Of a stretch of DNA of 64,000 bases, positions 1 through 11,679 are shown piece after piece. The position numbers were made by a program, and so were the translations under genes. The stretch lies in contig CAJQUN010000975.1 of NCBI GenBank assembly GCA_907163345.1, positions 1-64,000 of the forward strand, written 5' to 3'. This DNA is from Haberlea rhodopensis (Eukaryota; Streptophyta; Magnoliopsida; Lamiales; Gesneriaceae). Within the stretch, counting starts at the first letter, position 1. Every line of letters starts with the position of its first letter. The notes under the pieces are model-generated. The model was not told the origin of the DNA and did not search any database. It saw nothing but the letters and a program-made list of their open reading frames with translations.

Positions 1-1551
1 TCTATAGAACACGGATTGGGAGTACAACTCAATCAGAAACCAGAACCGATTGAACCGGATTGGGACGGATCGAAATCAAGTTTTTAAATCATATTATACC
101 CAAAGAAATTATTTTATAATTTTATACTATATAACCATACAAACCCATGGGGTTTAGTTAGACCAGATTAAAAGGTGGTTTCGAATCTATTCAAGCACGT
201 CCACCATAACCTAGTGTTTTTTTCTGTATTGAATTACAACGTCATTACATAAAATATGTTATGAATCGCCAATTCCAAGCTCAATAACTGCTTATGAAGG
301 AGGTAAACACAAATCTTTTAATAAATATTTCGATATCTAAGCGTAACAACAATTGACAAAATACATAACTTCTTCAACAACAACAAAAAACGATAAATGA
401 TACAATCGAAGCTCGAGAGGAATAGCCGAAACTAGAAAATGTGGAGGTTTTGAACGAAATAAAAATCGAACTATAAATTATTAAAATACAAAACTATCGA
501 AAAGAAAAAATTGAGATAAAAGAAAAGTCTTGCAAGGTCAAGAAAAAACTAATAAAAAAAACTTTAAATAATATTATATATTTTTAATAGCTCAATCAGG
601 ATAGCGTCGATGAAACGGTCATGGATGTATTATTCTTTCGGGAAACTTGTTCATCACATGCGTTAGGGTTTTTGTGCCAGAAATATCCAGCGAATACGTA
701 TCCAGACCAGATGATTCCATGGTAATAGGATTGATCAATGGACAAAATGTGAATTGACAAAGAAAAGACATATGAAGAGACTAAGTTTAGTTATGTAATG
801 ATAGAAGATATCAGAGAAATGGCGTCTAAGGATGGGCTGATGCCCCTTAGTTTATATAGAGAGGAGATGGAGTGCAAAATAAAGAATTTTTCAAGTGAGT
901 TTTTAAATATTAAAAATAGGAGAAATAATCCTTTTTAAATTTTAAACAAATATTTAATAATGATTGTTTCATTACATGAGAAATGTTGCGTATATTTTGG
1001 TTTAAAATGGTCTGATCCCTTCCCGTACCCAACGCATAGCCGGAGCTTCGTGCACTGAGTTTGCCCTTTTTTTAATTTAATAATGATTGTATGCATATAT
1101 GATATTATAATTATGTATATAATTATTACAAAATATTTAATGAAAAAATAATTGTATTTTTAACTAATAAATGTAAAAAAAATTAATTTGAGAATGGTTT
1201 TCCCATTAAACAAAAATTAAGAGAGAAAAGGGTAATTTTAGATCATATTTTTGCTAATTTTCCTAAATTTTTACATAGAATATATAGAGTAAAATATATT
1301 TTATTTTTTAATAATTAGTACTCTCACATAATAATATATAAATTTTTGTAGCTATAGCATTCTTCAAATTGCAAATGAGCTCCACAACCTTATTGTAATG
1401 GATTAGAGGCTTTAGAGCTCATGCTCATTTTGGATAGATTCGAGTTCAAATTGTGCTTGACATAAAAATTGATTCACCACCTCTCGAAAAAATATTGTAA
1501 ATAAATGTATCTAAAAATAATAATTTCAAATAAATGAAATGATATTTAAAA
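1..1551. other. AT-rich intergenic stretch
   Basis: I see no supportable gene here. The first 80 bases are rich in ACCGATT/CCGGATT words like those near the ends of the hAT-type elements elsewhere in the window, so they may be the edge of such an element cut by the window start. A SINE tail lies at 1009-1072. A tRNA-like stretch around 1385-1470 has a box-B-like GATTCGAGTTCAAATT. Confidence 0.5.
1009..1072 (+). repeat. 3' end of an Au-type SINE
   Basis: The stretch contains the typical tail words of plant Au SINEs (CGCATAGCCGGAGCTTCGTG, then GCCC and a T run). The tRNA-related head with A and B boxes is missing, so this is a 5'-truncated copy, as expected of a retroposon. The call is by recognition only. 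Confidence 0.65.
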
Positions 1552-2200
1552 TAGACCTGACCACGGTTCAGAAACGTCGGTTAGACGGTTCAAAAAATAT
1601 TGACCACTAACCTTAACATTCCTTGACGAGCCTTTAACATTCCTTGACGGTTCTGGTTACGGTTCATAAACCGCCGATTACAGTTCCTTTAACCAACGGT
1701 TACGGTTACGGATTGACCATTATTTTAAAAAAAAAATTAAAATGATATTAAAAATTTGAAATAAAGTGTAAAAGTGTTTGAATGTTTTTCATCCATAAGA
1801 TTAAACATAAAATAACGTGAAATAAATTCAAGGTTAGATAATCAAATTGTGTAAGATATATTGTTTGGTTAATATATATAAATTATAACATTATATTTAG
1901 ATCAACAAGGATCTGTATAGCTTAGTGTTAAATTGATTATTCAAGTTGGAGGTCCTACGTTCAAATCTAAACCATAACATATATTTAAATTTTAAAAAAA
2001 TTAAAATACACATTTGAACCGTCGATTAACCAACTGTTCACGGATTAGCAAAATTATAACCATTAACTGGCCCTTCCATAGACTGGTTGGTTATGAGTCC
2101 GACTTTTGAACCGCTGACCTAGTTAATCGAGCCGTTGACCGCAGGCCGATTTCAAGCCGGTTTAGAGTCGATGATGACTCTTGATCTGGGTCAAATTGAA
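1552..2200. repeat. Degenerate hAT-like non-autonomous element
   Basis: The left end (TAGACCTGACCACGGTT) resembles the terminal sequence of the two hAT elements at 29959 and 33114 (TAGACATGACCGCGG). It is followed by many ACCGTCGG/CGGTTA words in both orientations, and similar words recur at 2010-2160. A tRNA-like stretch sits at about 1915-1975. I could not find a matching right terminus or a target-site duplication, so the right boundary is approximate. Confidence 0.4.
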
Positions 2201-3662
2201 AGGATCGGAAAGTGACTGAACAAAACTAAAATATAGCATCTGTCTCTCAAGTCTGCTAAAAGCTGCCAAAAGCACATCTTTTATCTTCTTACTTACGTAT
2301 ATATCTCAAAGAATATTGAGTCGGAAAGTGCTTATTCAGTAGCGTAGGAACTCTATATTTTTTACAGCAGATTTTAACAGTGACAGTACGTAAATATTAT
2401 GGGCAGTAAATAAAGTAAAACAAGTATTAACTAATAATCCATTAATGGTAAAAATATTTTACTCTCCCCAAAATTAAATACTCTCATTGGATTTTTTTTT
2501 ATGTAACGTTGTTTTCATTTAAATGCTTCGCTTCTTCATCGTGGCTTCTGGCCTTCTGCTATGCACCATTACTTTCAATAGTTATATATTATATAGCTAC
2601 GATAATCAGAGCTGTGACTTAGTATTTGTCACCCCGCTCGAGTTTGAGTCCGTCCCCGTAATTTATGAATTGTCAAAAAAATAAAATAAAAAAAAGAAAT
2701 GAACTCAACTTTGCTAGCCGTCGTCATAGGTCTCTTGCCAAAGTGGCATTTAATGTTTCAAAGTATTAATTTGATGATTATATATAAAAATGAAAAGAAT
2801 GTAAAATATTACCTGCAAGGTCAAAGGGTTTATAATATTTTTAGTTGTTCCATATACAAAATTTTTTAGATGGTATAATGTGACCCGAAGGTCTCGTTTT
2901 TGAGTCTAAGTCGCCAAGTATTTGTAGAAGTTGCTCAAAAGAAATATATACAAACTTTCATATTATGTTTTCCATTAAAAAAAATTATAATCTGATTTAT
3001 TTTGAGTGTAAGAAAAACATAACAGAAGTTGGACAGTAAACTAAGCTGAGCCTCTGAGGCGACGAAGCATAATCAGAGACTAGCTCTTGGGAAATGTATG
3101 CTTTGTATATTATTATTTAATATGTAAGGTACTAAAATTAGGGTTTTGTGTAGTTAATTCATATTCGTGTAGTTAATATCAGTAAATATGGTTTTGATGC
3201 ACAAAGGCAATCATTCCAGTAGCCGCAGACTGTTGCTGTTATATATATTTCTACTCTATTTAATTAAGCGCCTTATTAATTTCATCATATCCTACCAAGT
3301 CTGTACATAATAAATACAATTATGTGAAGTGTAAATTTATAATATATTGTAAAGTCCATTATATTTTTTTATTATTTTTTTTTATTCTACGACGGTTTAA
3401 ATAATTCAAAATTTTCAGAGGTCGTAGCATAATATTTTTGCGGGAAGAATGTGATTGTCATATATGTAGAACTGTTTAAACGGATCAATTAGTTTGGTTA
3501 GCCGACCCAAATGATCTGACACGTCCAACCGGTGGTCTCGACTCATTTGAGCCCACCTAGATGTAGGGTGAAATACCCCATCCCGAGATGGTAGCAGGTT
3601 AGGCGGTGAAGACGTCAAAAAATAAAAAAAATATTTTATTATGTTTTAATGAATTAAAATTA
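2201..3662. other. Intergenic, no gene seen
   Basis: AT-rich sequence without a recognisable coding region. Two short tRNA/SINE-like pieces with box-B-like words lie near 2610-2670 and 2880-2925. The open frame on the minus strand at 3415-3618 has no recognisable similarity and is probably chance. Confidence 0.45.
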
Positions 3663-4183
3663 GGGAAAATTATCAAAAACATCCTATAGTTTGGTCCAAA
3701 TTTTACTTTGCAACCATTGTTTCAATAATTACAGTTTACATCCTCAACTTTCATGAATTATAACAATTTGCATCCTCTTGACTCGATTTGTGTTTTTATC
3801 GAAAATTTGCATTTCATCATCGGCTTATATATTCAAACCTAAAGCAACTTAAACTAGAAAATGCAAATTTTTAAATAATCAAAATAAATATTTGGGGGTG
3901 TCAAAAATTGCATTTTCCGTAATCGTTAACTAAAAAATGTTGATACTAAAAATACTGTTTTTGTTTTAAACATTTGGAATAACTAGAATAAATGGATTTA
4001 AGTTTAAGTATGTAAGGTGATGATCGATTGCGGCGTTAAATCTTCGACCAAAATACAAATCGAATCAAGATGAGGTAAAGTGTTACTATTCATGAAAGTT
4101 GAGGATGTAAACTGTAAATTTTCAAACTATGGTTGCAAAGTGAAATTTAGACCAAACTATAGGATGTTTTATGTAATTTTCCC
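3663..4183. mobile_element. Mutator-type MITE with 9-bp duplication
   Basis: The two ends form long inverted repeats of over 100 bp. The left end begins GGGAAAATTA and contains CATCCTATAGTTTGGTC; the right end is the inverse complement of the same text with few changes. The element is flanked on both sides by the same nine bases, TTAAAATTA (3654-3662 and 4184-4192). Long inverted repeats plus a 9-bp duplication fit a non-autonomous Mutator-like element. The 521-bp interior has no coding capacity. Confidence 0.8.
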
Positions 4184-4192
4184 TTAAAATTA

Positions 4193-4837
4193 TTAATCCA
4201 AATTTTATTATGAATTAATTGATTGATTCAACATACGGGCCAACCCACACGGGTTGTCCTATTTAGACAAAATTATTGGTCCAGTCCATTTATTTGGTGG
4301 GTCGGGTTGGACCAACCTAACGTATCCAACCATTTTAACAGATCTACACACATGCATACCAAATAAATTGCTTTCAGATTTTTTTTGTTCAAATTTATAA
4401 TTTGTACTACTGACTACGTATAAAACAAATCGAAACCCACATCCAAGGATATATGTACGTGATAAATACGTACTAATTGCCTTATCTTATTTTAAGAATC
4501 GAATAAAAAAAAAATGGTATTACTAAAATATATATTGGCAATGGACGTGATTACGTTAAATGGGAAGTCGTGGATTTAATGCAATCTCTGCGTACATAAC
4601 GTGTAAAAGTTTAAAAAACAACAGTGAATGAAGGCCCCAAGTGAGTGTGTCTCTTTATTCCACAAGTAATTTGGCTGTATTTTTTGCAATTAATTCACAA
4701 CAATCCATTTCCGTGTTAAAAAAAGAGTAAAAGTTTACTATCGAAGAAATTAATTTTGCAGATATTAATGTCTTCCATGCCAAAGTCGGTTTGCAATCCC
4801 GACATACCATGCCAAAGTCGGTTTACAATCGCACATG
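4193..4837. other. Intergenic with MITE-like debris
   Basis: No gene is seen. A GC-richer patch at 4225-4330 has CGGGTTG/CAACCCA words in both orientations, as in hAT-type MITE ends. A short direct duplication, CATGCCAAAGTCGGTTT, occurs twice at about 4777-4830. Confidence 0.4.
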
Positions 4838-5110
4838 TGGAAAGAGAGTTTGCAACATTTGTGATTGTGATGCTTGTGATTTGTAGTGCTATTATCACAA
4901 ACAAATAGTCGTTATATCTTGAAATAATTGTTGTATTCCGTGAGCACCGTGTGCAGGGGAAAATCTTCTTTAGAAGATAGTATACAAAAATAGCCTCGTC
5001 TCAAAGTTGAAAAATATCATCTACAGATTTTCTATCCCGCTACAAAATATGATGTCAATGAGATGTGTTGAGTTGAAGACGAACAAGGTACCCAACAATT
5101 TTGAACAACA
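4838..5110 (+). repeat. 5'-truncated 5' LTR of Copia copy C
   Basis: Aligns by eye with 8769-9025, sharing TTTGCAACATTTGTG, GTGAGCACCGTGT/GTAAGCACCGTGT and a final CAACA. The first 560 or so bases present in the 3' LTR are absent. The next bases are ATCTTAAGAAG rather than a standard tRNA-iMet primer site. Confidence 0.65.
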
Positions 5111-5159
5111 ATCTTAAGAAGATTTTGGTTTCAGGAAAATCATAAGATGGAAACGATAT

Positions 5160-5990
5160 CCGTAAATGTTCTTACGATGCAAGAAGAAAAGCTACCAAAG
5201 TTCATTGTTTTATACTTCAAGAGATGGCAGCATAAATGATTTTCTATCTCACTACCTTGAGTTAGCAAGGTTTATGAAAGATGATCCGCCAACAGTTGGT
5301 GAAGACGAGATGGATCCTCGAAGGAGGGTCGTTGTAGACTGTAGATACATGGAATCAAAGTGGTTTGCTATGTAAGAACTATATATTGAATGGTCTTGAT
5401 GACGCACTATACAATGTGTATTGTCAAGACCAAACTACAAAGGAATTGTGGAATATGCTTGAAACGAAATGCAACGCGGAATTAAGAAATTCATCTTTGG
5501 ACGCTTCTTGGATTCAAAAGGGTAGACTCAAATCCATAGTGGGTCAAGTGCAAGACTTCAAGTACTCTAGCATGAGATTTAGGCATAAGAAATTAGCATA
5601 AGCGAGCCCTTACAAATTGCTGCTATTATTGAGAAACTTCATTCGTTGTGGAAAGATTTCAAAATTATTTGAAACACAAGAGGAAGGAAATAGGACTCGA
5701 GGATTTGATTTTTCGACTACGGATGGAAGAGGATAATTGGACGTCGGAAATCAATTAGAACAAGATATGTGCAAGTGTCAATGTTGTGGAATCAAATAAT
5801 CATGGAAAGAAGAGAAAGAACCATGATGACCAACAACAAATAAACTTTATAAGGGTTAAAGAGAAATTGCTTCAATCGTGGGAAACCGAACCACATAGCA
5901 AAGGATTGTCGCGACAATATAGACAATAAGAAGAAAGCTAATGATCAGAAATTGAATATAACAAGATGTCAGATGATTTCTCTGATATTA
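5160..5990 (+). pseudogene. Copia gag pseudogene
   Basis: Pieces in different frames match the gag of the Copia copy at 15 kb. They include CKNYILNGLDDALYNVYC at about 5368-5420, a basic stretch, and a degraded zinc-knuckle region near 5860-5925. Stops and frame changes occur every 50-80 codons, so no protein could be made. The gag normally forms the virus-like particle of the element. Confidence 0.7.
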
Positions 5991-6534
5991 TGCTTACCCC
6001 TTGAAGTCTTGGATTCGACATAGTTGTACTCTCCATGAATGGAGTTATTCAAAATAAATTTAATGACGGTTACTCGTCGATTGAAAGCAATAAAGTTTAT
6101 CATTATACTTATTTGGTTGAGTCTTATGATTAATGATATGATTATTTGAGTCATGTAATTATAATTCACTACAAAAATATATAATGTTAAACTTATTGAT
6201 TTCTGTGAATGCTAACTTAAAAACATAAGTATGAGATTTGTGTGGAGACTAAGTTAACAAAACTGTCATTCACTTGTTGGAAAAACACAACACATCTGGA
6301 ATTAATTCACAATGAAGTTTGTGAATCAAAGTTTGTGCAAATAGACGTGGGTAAAAAGTAATCTCTTATTTTATCGATAATTGCACAAGATATTGTTATG
6401 GCTATTGCAACGAAGCAAAGTATAGAGCATAGAAGTGTATAAACACTACAAGAATGAGGAACTATTCCAATTAAGCAAATGAGTTTTCAATGAAGAATTG
6501 TTGGTCGATATTGGTGCAAACACACCAAAACTGT

Positions 6535-6930
6535 TTGATTCTATTGAGTTTTCTAAGCATTTTACGCTTAATACCTGAATTCGCAAGAATTAAAATCTTG
6601 AATTCAAGTTTTCTAAGATTTGTACACTTGAATCAAATGCCACAATTGTTCTGATTGGTCTTGTTTTCTCTCTTTTGATTCTATTGGAATTTTCTAGGCA
6701 TTTTACGCTCGAATTTGTAAAACAATAAATCTTGAGTTGAGTTTTCTAAGAATTGTACGCTTAAAACAAAAATTTGAATAAAATTCGATAATTTGCTCAA
6801 GTCACGAATTTTTTAAGCAAGTGCGCTTAAATAAAAAAAATTGCAAGATTTAAAATCTTGAATTTTGATTTCTAAGTTATAACGCTTAAAGTTTAAATAA
6901 CTTGAAAGTTTGACAACAATAAAATCTTGA
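6535..6930 (+). repeat. Degenerate short-repeat array inside Copia copy C
   Basis: The text TTTTCTAAG followed by TTTTACGCTTAA-like words and TTAAAATCTTGAATT recurs about six times with irregular spacing of roughly 45-90 bp. The same words, inverted, recur in the Copia copy at 45.4-46.45 kb. The array lies where the integrase-RT part of pol would be expected. Confidence 0.6.
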
Positions 6931-8199
6931 TTTCGAGATTGCCCTAAAATTGTGGGAGGAAGCAATTTTATTGGTCAACATCATTCTAAGTGCCATACTT
7001 AGGCTAGGATAAAAATTCTCGTGGATTGTGGAAAGGATTAAAATCTTCCGACAAATACTTTTAAGTGTGCGGGTGTAAGAATATAATAAGTCATAACAAG
7101 CGCCAAAATAAAGACATTAAAATGTTTTGGCAAATTATGTTGTCAAAAAGATTTAAAGTTACCGAGCGTGACAAACGTTACACACTGATGTATTATAAGG
7201 ATGCTATGATGCAAATTGAATATATGATATGAAAAATTCGAAATCCACAAATGGTTATGTGTTTGTCATTGGTGTGGTTGTCGGGTAATGGAAATCATCT
7301 AAACAAACATGCATCAAGTAATCCAGGATGGTGGTTTCTATTTTTAGACAAAGCTATTGAAGAAGCGGAATGGCGTCGTAATTACTTGGAAGATATTCCA
7401 TGTTGGAAAAATTACTGTAAGCAATTATGATCATTATGGGAATCAGTAGGAAATCGCTAAAGCACAAAACAGTATGTATAACGGTATGTCTCGGCATATT
7501 GGCCGAAGACATAATACCGTGTGACATTTGATCTCTATTGGAGTTATCATAATAATAATGTGAAATCGAAGAATAACTTGGATGATCTGCTAACAAAAGC
7601 ATTGAATGGAGATCAAGTGTGTGGATTATCAAGAGCATTCTGGTTAAATCCTACAAAATAAATTTTCATAGTGGTAATCCAACATTGTTAACTAGAGATC
7701 TCAAGATCTTGGTTCAAATGAGCAACAAAATTATGAAAATTTGAGTTAGCACTCGGGAAATTTTCCCAACCAATTAATAGGATGAAGAGTATTTGAGACC
7801 TATCAAAGTAGTGATGTTAAGTTTGATACTTTTAATGATTCCTTTACTTGAAATGTGGAGTATGGTAGGATACTCTTAATAGGAGAGCACATAAGTAAGT
7901 GTGAGGAGGAGCCGTCTCGATGAAACACTTATGAAACCAAGATGTGTTCCATGGCTAAAACGGTCACAACAGGAAAACCAAAGCAAATGTCTAGAATTTA
8001 TTATGTAGATACTATTGTATGGGTTTGTACGAACCGCCAATAAGTTTAACATATCATGCACTTCATGGCCTAGTAATCCGATAGTATTCTGCTAAGGAAG
8101 GTTCAAAGCCAAAAGCTACATCTCCCGATGTAATAATGTTTCGGCGTACTCTCTTTAACATCTCGTGCATACATGTATTAAATTATTTATGTGGGGGAT

Positions 8200-9025
8200 T
8201 GTTGGAAAAATCGAGCCTTAATGAATTGAAATTAAGCAAGATAAAATTCGAGGCTTAATGAATTGAGATTAAACAAGGCTTAACGATTTGAAAGTAAACA
8301 AGAAATACACAAGGAAAAGTCAAATATTAAGAAAATAACGAAAATGTGAAAATCGGGCAGGATAGGAAGCGCTATGGTGCCTCCCAGCTTGCGCCTAAGG
8401 CAGTGAGGGAGGCGCTAGGGCGCCTCTGGAGGGGCGCCTAGAAAATGTGAAAATCGGGCAGGATAGGAGGCGCTATGGTGCCTCCCAGCTTGCGCCTAAG
8501 GCAGTGAGGGAGGCGCTAGGCGCCTCTGGAGGGGCGCTTAGGGTGCCATCGCTCATTTTCACACCAAAAATGCGACCCTTGACGAGTTGTTGTATATTTC
8601 TCGAAAAATACTTTCAAATGGTGCCTTTCGACGATGTTCATTGGACAAATATATATACAACACATCCCCATTCATGTAAGAGACTTCTTAAGTGAGAATT
8701 CAACATAATATATTATAAGAGAATGCAAGATCATTGCAATTGCGTTCATGTTTATATATTTTTCTTGAGAAAATGGAGTTTGCAACATTTGTGGTTGTGA
8801 GACTTATGATTTGTAGTGTTACTATCACAAGCAAAGACTCATTGTATTTTGGGAGAAGATTATTGTATTTCGTAAGCACCGTGTACGGGACAAAATATTC
8901 TTAAGGAGATAATGTACAACACTAGCCTCGACTCAAAATTGAACATTGTCATATCCTGATTTTCCTTCCCGCTACAAACAACGACGCCAACGAGATCCTT
9001 GTGGAGTTGAATAATTTTAACAACA
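8200..9025 (+). repeat. 3' LTR of Copia copy C
   Basis: Begins TGTTGG next to a polypurine tract and ends CAACA. It contains a GC-rich 101-bp tandem duplication at 8341-8541, unusual against the AT-rich rest of the LTR. At 826 bp it is longer than the LTRs of copy A (about 600 bp). Confidence 0.7.
8341..8541 (+). repeat. 101-bp GC-rich tandem duplication
   Basis: Two near-identical copies (8341-8441 and 8442-8541) start AAAATGTGAAAATCGGGCAG and contain GGCGCTATGGTGCCTCC. They differ by about two changes, far fewer than the LTR shows against its partner, so the duplication looks recent or recently homogenised. Confidence 0.85.
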
Positions 9026-9126
9026 TCGATTACACGGCAAAATAATGATTTAAAGTTGAAAAGAACTTGAATAAAATTTCCCATACCGAATGCAGGGTAA
9101 AGTGATGGACTATTGAATAATAGAGG

Positions 9127-9730
9127 TGTGTGTATAATATCTCAGGATGTATATTTGATATAGCAAGCAAGATAACAAATGGCTTTGATTGTCGAGGCAA
9201 GAGTTCGACTCTTTGTCCTTGAAACGATATTGCACCGTTATGGTGCTCATGGTTCAGCAGCAATTTGTTTCCCAAGATACAACGACTATAATTCGTTATA
9301 GAAGCACTTTAAATCACGAATCCACAAAAGGTTTAAAGGCACTCAAAACTTGACAAGAAATAAGATGGACAAGATGCACATATTTTGCTTCTTAATCTTG
9401 TTTTTTGATCTAAAAATTATGTGTTAAATTCATCCAAAGATTGTTCTATGTATACTAGACCAATATGTACCATCAAGAGACACCATTTGGAGGCATCATT
9501 TTACAAAAAACGTATCTGATCACGAAGGGAGTCACCCAACCAACGCATCTGCTCAGGGCGATATCGATCGTGAATAGATCACGCCCTCTTTAACCAATTT
9601 TCTGCCACACGCGATCAATCACGCCTTCATAGGCAGAATTTTGGTGTCCATTGTTTTTCACATATCACGATCGATTGCGTCAACACATGCCAATCGATAG
9701 CGGACTCCAAAATATACGACGTGCAGATTC
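9127..9730 (-). repeat. Diverged Copia LTR relic (copy D)
   Basis: It shares text with the LTRs of Copia copy A in the same orientation: a GTCGAGGC word, a stretch like CCAAGATACAACGACTAT, and CCATTTGGAGGCA. The rest is diverged and carries GATCGATCG-like words. Neither end is certain. It lies directly between Copia copies C and A and may be a solo LTR or the stub of an otherwise lost element. Confidence 0.6.
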
Positions 9731-10298
9731 CTTTTATTTGGTCCCCGATACTTATTATTAATTAAATCAGCATCTTTTTTCCAAGAAGAGAATGAATGTG
9801 CAATAATATAAACGCAATGTGTCTCTTAGCCACATAAAATGGATAGCCAAACAAGTATTAACAAACGAGAGCAAAACAAAACTTAATATCAACTTTACTG
9901 ATACAACTACAAAACTCTTTAAATATCCACCAAACACTAGCCAATTCTTCTCCTCTTGTATAATTGCTTCTTTGTATCAGCCTTTTGAAATCTTGCAAAG
10001 CTTTAGTTGCCAACCTATCGAGAACAAAATTTAGACAATATATTTGTTGGTGAAAACAATTTAAAAGTACATAATATACTTGTGGGAAAACGGAATACAC
10101 AAAAACATAAACAAAACTATAATGAAATAGAGTAGAACATGACTGAAATATAATGAATAATAGTCTGTTTAAGTATTTCCTGGTTTTTGGATATTTTTCA
10201 TCATCTCACAAGTAATCTTATCAGGAGTAGTTTCAAATTGTATTTGTCATGAATAACATAATTATGAAATGTTTTCTCACAGCAAACGAGTATCATAA
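9731..10298. other. Intergenic, no gene seen
   Basis: AT-rich sequence between two Copia-derived stretches. Small overlapping open frames on both strands at 9819-10100 show no recognisable domain and are probably chance. Confidence 0.4.
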
Positions 10299-10303
10299 CA
10301 TAG

Positions 10304-10895
10304 TGTTGTATATCTTTTTCTCTCTCAATGTGTATCTTAGGTTAGGAATGTAGTAACAAAATAACAATTGCTTCAAAGTTTATATCGAGACGAGATTTGT
10401 AATCTCCGTCCTTAAGACAATGTTACCCCGTCTTGGTGCTAACGGTTTGCTATGGCAATTTGTCTCCCATGATACAACGATTATGACTTGTGATATGAGC
10501 ACTTCAAATCACAAGTCCTCAAACCACAAAGGTTCAAAAGACTCAACAAGAAGAAATTTGATAAACAAACAAAATGCTCTCAATTTGATCTTTTATTTGA
10601 TGTAGATTTCAAAATCCAATGTTTTTTTCCAAGTGGGGAATGTCTTATTTATAGTAAACCAAAGACATGTGTCCAAAAGACACCATTTTGAAGCACCACA
10701 TCGTGAAAAATCTCACCCAAACATGAATGTACACACCATTCCGCACAACAGACATATAGCTCAATCGATCGGCGATTGGTGCTCGATCGATCGAGCCCCT
10801 TATTCCAAGAGACGTAATTTTTCTGTCGTTCTCGATCGATCGAGCGCCTAATTTTATTTTTCTCTTTTCTTTTAATTAACTTCAAAATTCCAACA
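10304..10895 (-). repeat. 3' LTR of Copia copy A
   Basis: Plus-strand text starts TGTTGTATATC and ends CCAACA. It holds two copies of the perfect palindrome CTCGATCGATCGAG (about 10782-10850) that are also in the 5' LTR. Confidence 0.9.
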
Positions 10896-11679
10896 ATCCC
10901 CCACATGAATTCAATTAATGCATGTATGCAATTGAGTGCTTTGACGAACTATTATGACATCTGGAGAGATAGCTCGCGGTTTTGAATCTTCCATAGTAGT
11001 ATTCAATCGGATTTACTTGACTTATTAGTGAACTTATAGTCTTGAACTATTTAGTCGTTGGTTTAAACCAAGACAATTGAACCCACACCATAACAATTCT
11101 AACATTCGTATAGGGGTCTTACAGCTGTGTCCGTTTTCAGTCATGGACCACGCTTGGTTTCATAAGTGCTTTCCATTCTTTGAAGCGACCACACTTCGCA
11201 CTTACGTAGGTGATCTCCTAAAAGAGTATCCCACTATACTCCAACATATCTTAATATGTCTTAGGAATCATTTAAGGCATTTTGTCTATCCTCGTACCCT
11301 TAGGCTACACCCCTTATCATAGGAATGAGACGGAGATTAATTCTCCAAGATGTTTATACACACTCGTAGTTTGGTTGTCCCTTTTGAACCTAGATTTTGG
11401 GATCTCTAGGCACATAGGTTGGGTATCCACTACAAGATCTCAATGGACATAATGTCATTTGAGATCAATTGTTTAATAGTATTGTGTCTACGACGTATAT
11501 GCCTAGACTTACCATTATGTATGTTACTCTGTGCCCTTCCTATAGCAGATTGGATATTGCAATGTATTTTAATTGCAGGCATGAGTTTTTACCAACAAAA
11601 ATTTTCTTCCAAGAAACATCTAAGCCATTCGGCTTCTTCTCCCGCTTTATCCTAGGCTATGGATTTCAGATTTCAGATT

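Larger units (their letters stand above)
4838..9025 (+). mobile_element. Degenerate Copia LTR retrotransposon (copy C)
   Basis: Plus-strand relic of about 4.2 kb. A 5'-truncated LTR (about 4838-5110) is matched by the end of a full 3' LTR (8200-9025); both carry the text around TTTGCAACATTTGTG and end CAACA. The 3' LTR starts TGTTGG directly after a G-rich polypurine tract (GTGGGGGAT, 8191-8199). Gag remains are at 5160-5990. Pol is almost erased and partly replaced by an array of short related repeats (6535-6930). The sequence before the 3' LTR (7690-7930) is also found, inverted, in the Copia copy at 44.6-44.8 kb. No TSD was found, as expected with the 5' end lost. Confidence 0.75.

Noticed and set aside
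5166..8061. Small frames as independent genes
   Set aside because: They are pieces of, or antisense to, a decayed Copia element.
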